DNA of 8,602 bases from Clostridia bacterium. GTDB taxonomy: Bacteria; Bacillota; Clostridia; Oscillospirales; CAG-272. The stretch lies in contig JAFVRI010000262.1 of assembly GCA_017504335.1 (NCBI GenBank), positions 1-8,602 of the forward strand. The letters run 5' to 3'. Shown here in pieces: positions 7,086 to 8,602 of the stretch (its first letter is position 1; each line of letters begins with the position of its first letter). The translations under genes and the position numbers were made by a program. A model generated the notes under the pieces. The model saw only the letters and a program-made list of their open reading frames with translations, ran no database searches and was not told the DNA's origin.

Positions 7086-8354
7086 ATGAAAGCAAGAAAA
7101 CTGATCGCGTTATTTTTTAGCATTCTGTTGGTTCTGCTTTTGCTGGCTTCCTGCGCGTCCAATGAAGGCATGGAAGGAAGCGAAACAGAAACTCGTGAGA
7201 CGGATGCGCCTATGACGGACGCTCCCGAAACGAATTCGAGGGATGAATCCGAAAGGGACACGGAATTGGAAACAGAGATCGAATCAGATACACAGACGGA
7301 AAACGATACGGAAAGCGAATCTGAAACGGACACAAAAATCGAAACCGAGACGGACACGGAAACCGAGACAGAGATAGATAAAGAAACAGGTAAAGAAACA
7401 GATACAGATACAGAAACAGATACAGAAACAGAAACAGATATAGATACAGATACAGATACAGAGGACTCCTATCTTCCTTATTCCGAGGGGCTTACTTATG
7501 AAGAACTTCCCGATGGAACCTATGCGGTCAGTGGAATCGGAACTTGTACGGATCTAAATATTGTGATTCCTACTACTTATGATGGAAAAACGGTGACAAG
7601 CATCAACTCTTATGCATTCTATCAATGCGATAGATTGAAAAGTATTAAGATACCCGTAGGAGTGATGAGCATCGGTAGCTATGTGTTCTGTGGATGCGGT
7701 AACTTGACGAGTATTGAGATCCCCGCAAGTGTGACGAGCATCGGCTCTAATGCGTTCCATGAATGCAGTAGTTTGATGAGCATCGAGATTCCCTCAAGTG
7801 TGACGAGCATTGACTATGAGGCGTTCCGTGGATGCAGTAGCTTGACGAGCATAGAGATTCCCTCAAGTGTGATAAGCATCGGCGAGAATGCGTTCTTTGG
7901 ATGCAACAGTCTGACGAGCATCGAGATTCCCGCAAGTGTGACGAGCATCGGCAATCATGCGTTCTATGGATGCAGAAGTTTGACGAGCATAGAATTTCCC
8001 GAAAGCGTGACGTGCATCGGAAATGGAGCGTTCTTTGTATGCAACAGTCTGACGAGCATCGAGATCCCCGCAAGCGTGACGAGTATCGGCTGGAGGGCGT
8101 TCTCTGGATGCAGTAGATTGACGAACGTGACGTTTGATGAAAATAGTCAATTGACGAACATCGGCTGGAGGGCGTTTTATGGATGCAGCAGCTTGATGAG
8201 TGTGACGCTTGGAAATCCGAACGGTTGGTGGTTTTCTTCTAATTCGGAGGCGACGAGAGGTACGGCGATTTCGAGCAGTGGTCTTGCGGATACTGCCACG
8301 GCGGCTACGTATTTGAAAGATACCTATTGCAGTTATTACTGGAAACGCGGATAA
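7086..8354 (+). CDS. Secreted lipoprotein with acidic Thr-rich linker and BspA-type leucine-rich repeats
   Basis: This 422-residue predicted lipoprotein starts at ATG 7086, with AAAGGA (7073-7078) 7 bases upstream. The longer in-frame start at 7014 has no such site and would bury the signal peptide. MKARK and a hydrophobic stretch lead to the lipobox LASC, with Cys23 as the lipidated residue, so the protein should be anchored on the outer face of the membrane. Residues 27-127 are a low-complexity stalk of Glu, Asp and Thr (units such as TDTETE), strongly acidic and presumably spanning the wall. From about 136 a cap leads into LRR_5/BspA-like repeats of 23 residues with consensus SLTSIEIPASVTSIGxxAFxGC: seven regular units (182-342) and one 25-residue unit (343-367). 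The C-terminal 371-422 is Ser/Thr/Ala-rich and ends CSYYWKRG. Such repeats usually mediate binding to host or microbial surfaces; no ligand can be inferred. It is a single-gene unit between two terminators. Confidence 0.9.
   Translation: MKARKLIALFFSILLVLLLLASCASNEGMEGSETETRETDAPMTDAPETNSRDESERDTELETEIESDTQTENDTESESETDTKIETETDTETETEIDKETGKETDTDTETDTETETDIDTDTDTEDSYLPYSEGLTYEELPDGTYAVSGIGTCTDLNIVIPTTYDGKTVTSINSYAFYQCDRLKSIKIPVGVMSIGSYVFCGCGNLTSIEIPASVTSIGSNAFHECSSLMSIEIPSSVTSIDYEAFRGCSSLTSIEIPSSVISIGENAFFGCNSLTSIEIPASVTSIGNHAFYGCRSLTSIEFPESVTCIGNGAFFVCNSLTSIEIPASVTSIGWRAFSGCSRLTNVTFDENSQLTNIGWRAFYGCSSLMSVTLGNPNGWWFSSNSEATRGTAISSSGLADTATAATYLKDTYCSYYWKRG
7395..7460 (+). repeat. Hexamer tandem repeat (GAWACA) x 11 in the lipoprotein stalk
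   Basis: Eleven uninterrupted 6-base units, GAAACA or GATACA with a single GATATA, encode alternating Glu/Asp and Thr at residues 104-125. Because units are six bases, gain or loss of copies keeps the frame and only changes stalk length. The threonine codon here is always ACA (or ATA for the Ile), whereas the same amino-acid pattern just upstream (7170-7370) mixes ACG, ACT, ACC and ACA. This points to expansion by slippage rather than selection on protein sequence alone. Confidence 0.9.
7629..8186 (+). repeat. 69-bp tandem repeats encoding leucine-rich repeats
   Basis: Seven 69-base units (7629-8111) and an eighth of 75 bases (8112-8186) encode the 23-residue repeats. Blocks such as GACGAGCATCGAGAT and GTGACGAGCATCGG recur almost unchanged at the DNA level, while the bases encoding the variable positions before AF and GC differ between units. 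The similarity makes unequal recombination likely and can also cause assembly collapse. The eighth unit carries an insertion (DENSQ) and marks the transition to the C-terminal tail. Confidence 0.92.
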
Positions 8355-8373
8355 AGGAAAAAATTAAGACACA

Positions 8374-8416
8374 AGCCCCGCTCTCTTGGGTTCAGGAGAG
8401 CGGGGCTGTTGTTTTT
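8374..8416 (+). terminator. Strong intrinsic terminator of the lipoprotein gene
   Basis: AGCCCCGCTCTC (8374-8385) and GAGAGCGGGGCT (8396-8407) form a perfect 12-bp GC-rich stem with a 10-base loop, followed by a T-rich tract GTTGTTTTT (8408-8416). It lies 19 bases after the stop codon. A smaller dyad GGCGA-TTGA-TCGCC (8421-8434) follows directly and may help to insulate the next unit. Confidence 0.92.
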
Positions 8417-8448
8417 GCGGGGCGATTGATCGCCTCTTTCCGGTGTGC

Positions 8449-8550
8449 GTCATCCTGAGCGGAGCGAATGCGGAGTCGAACTTTTGCGGGTTGAGCCTTG
8501 GCGAACGAGCAAAAGTGGGAGGCGTTCCGCCGAGCAGGATCTCCTAAGGG
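8449..8550. repeat. Structured intergenic element, likely a dispersed repeat
   Basis: About 100 bases begin GTCATCCTGAGCGGAGCG and end CAGGATCTCCTAAGGG. The ends form an imperfect inverted repeat (CCTGAGCGGAGCGAATGC at 8454-8471 against GCGTTCCGCCGAGCAGG at 8522-8538) and the centre holds a perfect one (ACTTTTGC 8480-8487 with GCAAAAGT 8509-8516). The wording resembles the GTCATCCTGAGCG...AGGATCTCC intergenic repeats that I recall from many clostridial genomes, which are non-coding and multicopy. No open frame with a ribosome binding site was seen here. The remaining 8551-8602 is AT-rich with no gene I can support. Confidence 0.55.
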
Positions 8551-8602
8551 ATTTCAATATCTTTTTTGTCATGAGAATATATTCATTGATTCAATCTGTG
8601 AA

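Noticed and set aside
7007..7357. Minus-strand open frame rich in Ser-Val repeats
   Set aside because: It is the reverse translation of the lipoprotein's acidic repeat stalk; the Ser-Val pattern follows from the complementary codons.
7554..8150. Cys/Ser/His-rich open frames on both strands within the LRR region
   Set aside because: They are out-of-frame readings of the 69-bp repeats and share their period; none has a start signal.
7629..8186. Regularly spaced repeats suggesting a CRISPR array
   Set aside because: The 69-base units are wholly coding and in frame, without short palindromic repeats separated by unique spacers.

Overview
The window looks like part of a chromosome from an anaerobic clostridial bacterium (Bacillota), probably gut-associated. 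The signs are vegetative sigma-A-type promoters with 17-bp spacers, AGGAGG-like ribosome binding sites, a methionyl-tRNA synthetase with a fused C-terminal tRNA-binding domain followed directly by tatD, and a lipoprotein with an acidic Thr/Glu/Asp linker and BspA-type leucine-rich repeats. The species cannot be named from the sequence. No phage, transposase, CRISPR array, tRNA or rRNA was seen.

Left end (1-342): the first 29 codons of a leftward gene whose N-terminus matches the DUF4964/glutaminase-like family, with a perfect-consensus promoter. Back to back with it is a second promoter driving a rightward two-gene unit. That unit (343-2816) encodes a polytopic MBOAT-family protein of the AlgI type and a membrane-anchored AlgX/AlgJ/DHHW-like partner. 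Such pairs normally move acetyl groups across the membrane onto cell-surface polysaccharide. Here both proteins are full length and well preserved in fold, yet both lack catalytic residues: the MBOAT Trp-His is replaced, and the partner's Asp-x-His-Trp motif is replaced. This co-degenerate pair is the most interesting item in the window.

Centre (2857-6928): a promoter followed by nagA (N-acetylglucosamine-6-phosphate deacetylase), metG (methionyl-tRNA synthetase) and tatD (metal-dependent DNase). The genes are tightly spaced (28 bp, then a 1-base stop/start overlap), have no internal promoter that I can see, and end at a clear intrinsic terminator. They look like one transcript joining amino-sugar catabolism to housekeeping functions.

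Right end (6929-8602): a single-gene unit encoding a secreted lipoprotein with a long acidic repeat linker and about eight 23-residue leucine-rich repeats. Its promoter overlaps an inverted repeat and its gene ends at a strong GC-rich terminator. Beyond it is a roughly 100-bp structured intergenic element that resembles dispersed repeats, then AT-rich sequence with no gene I can support.
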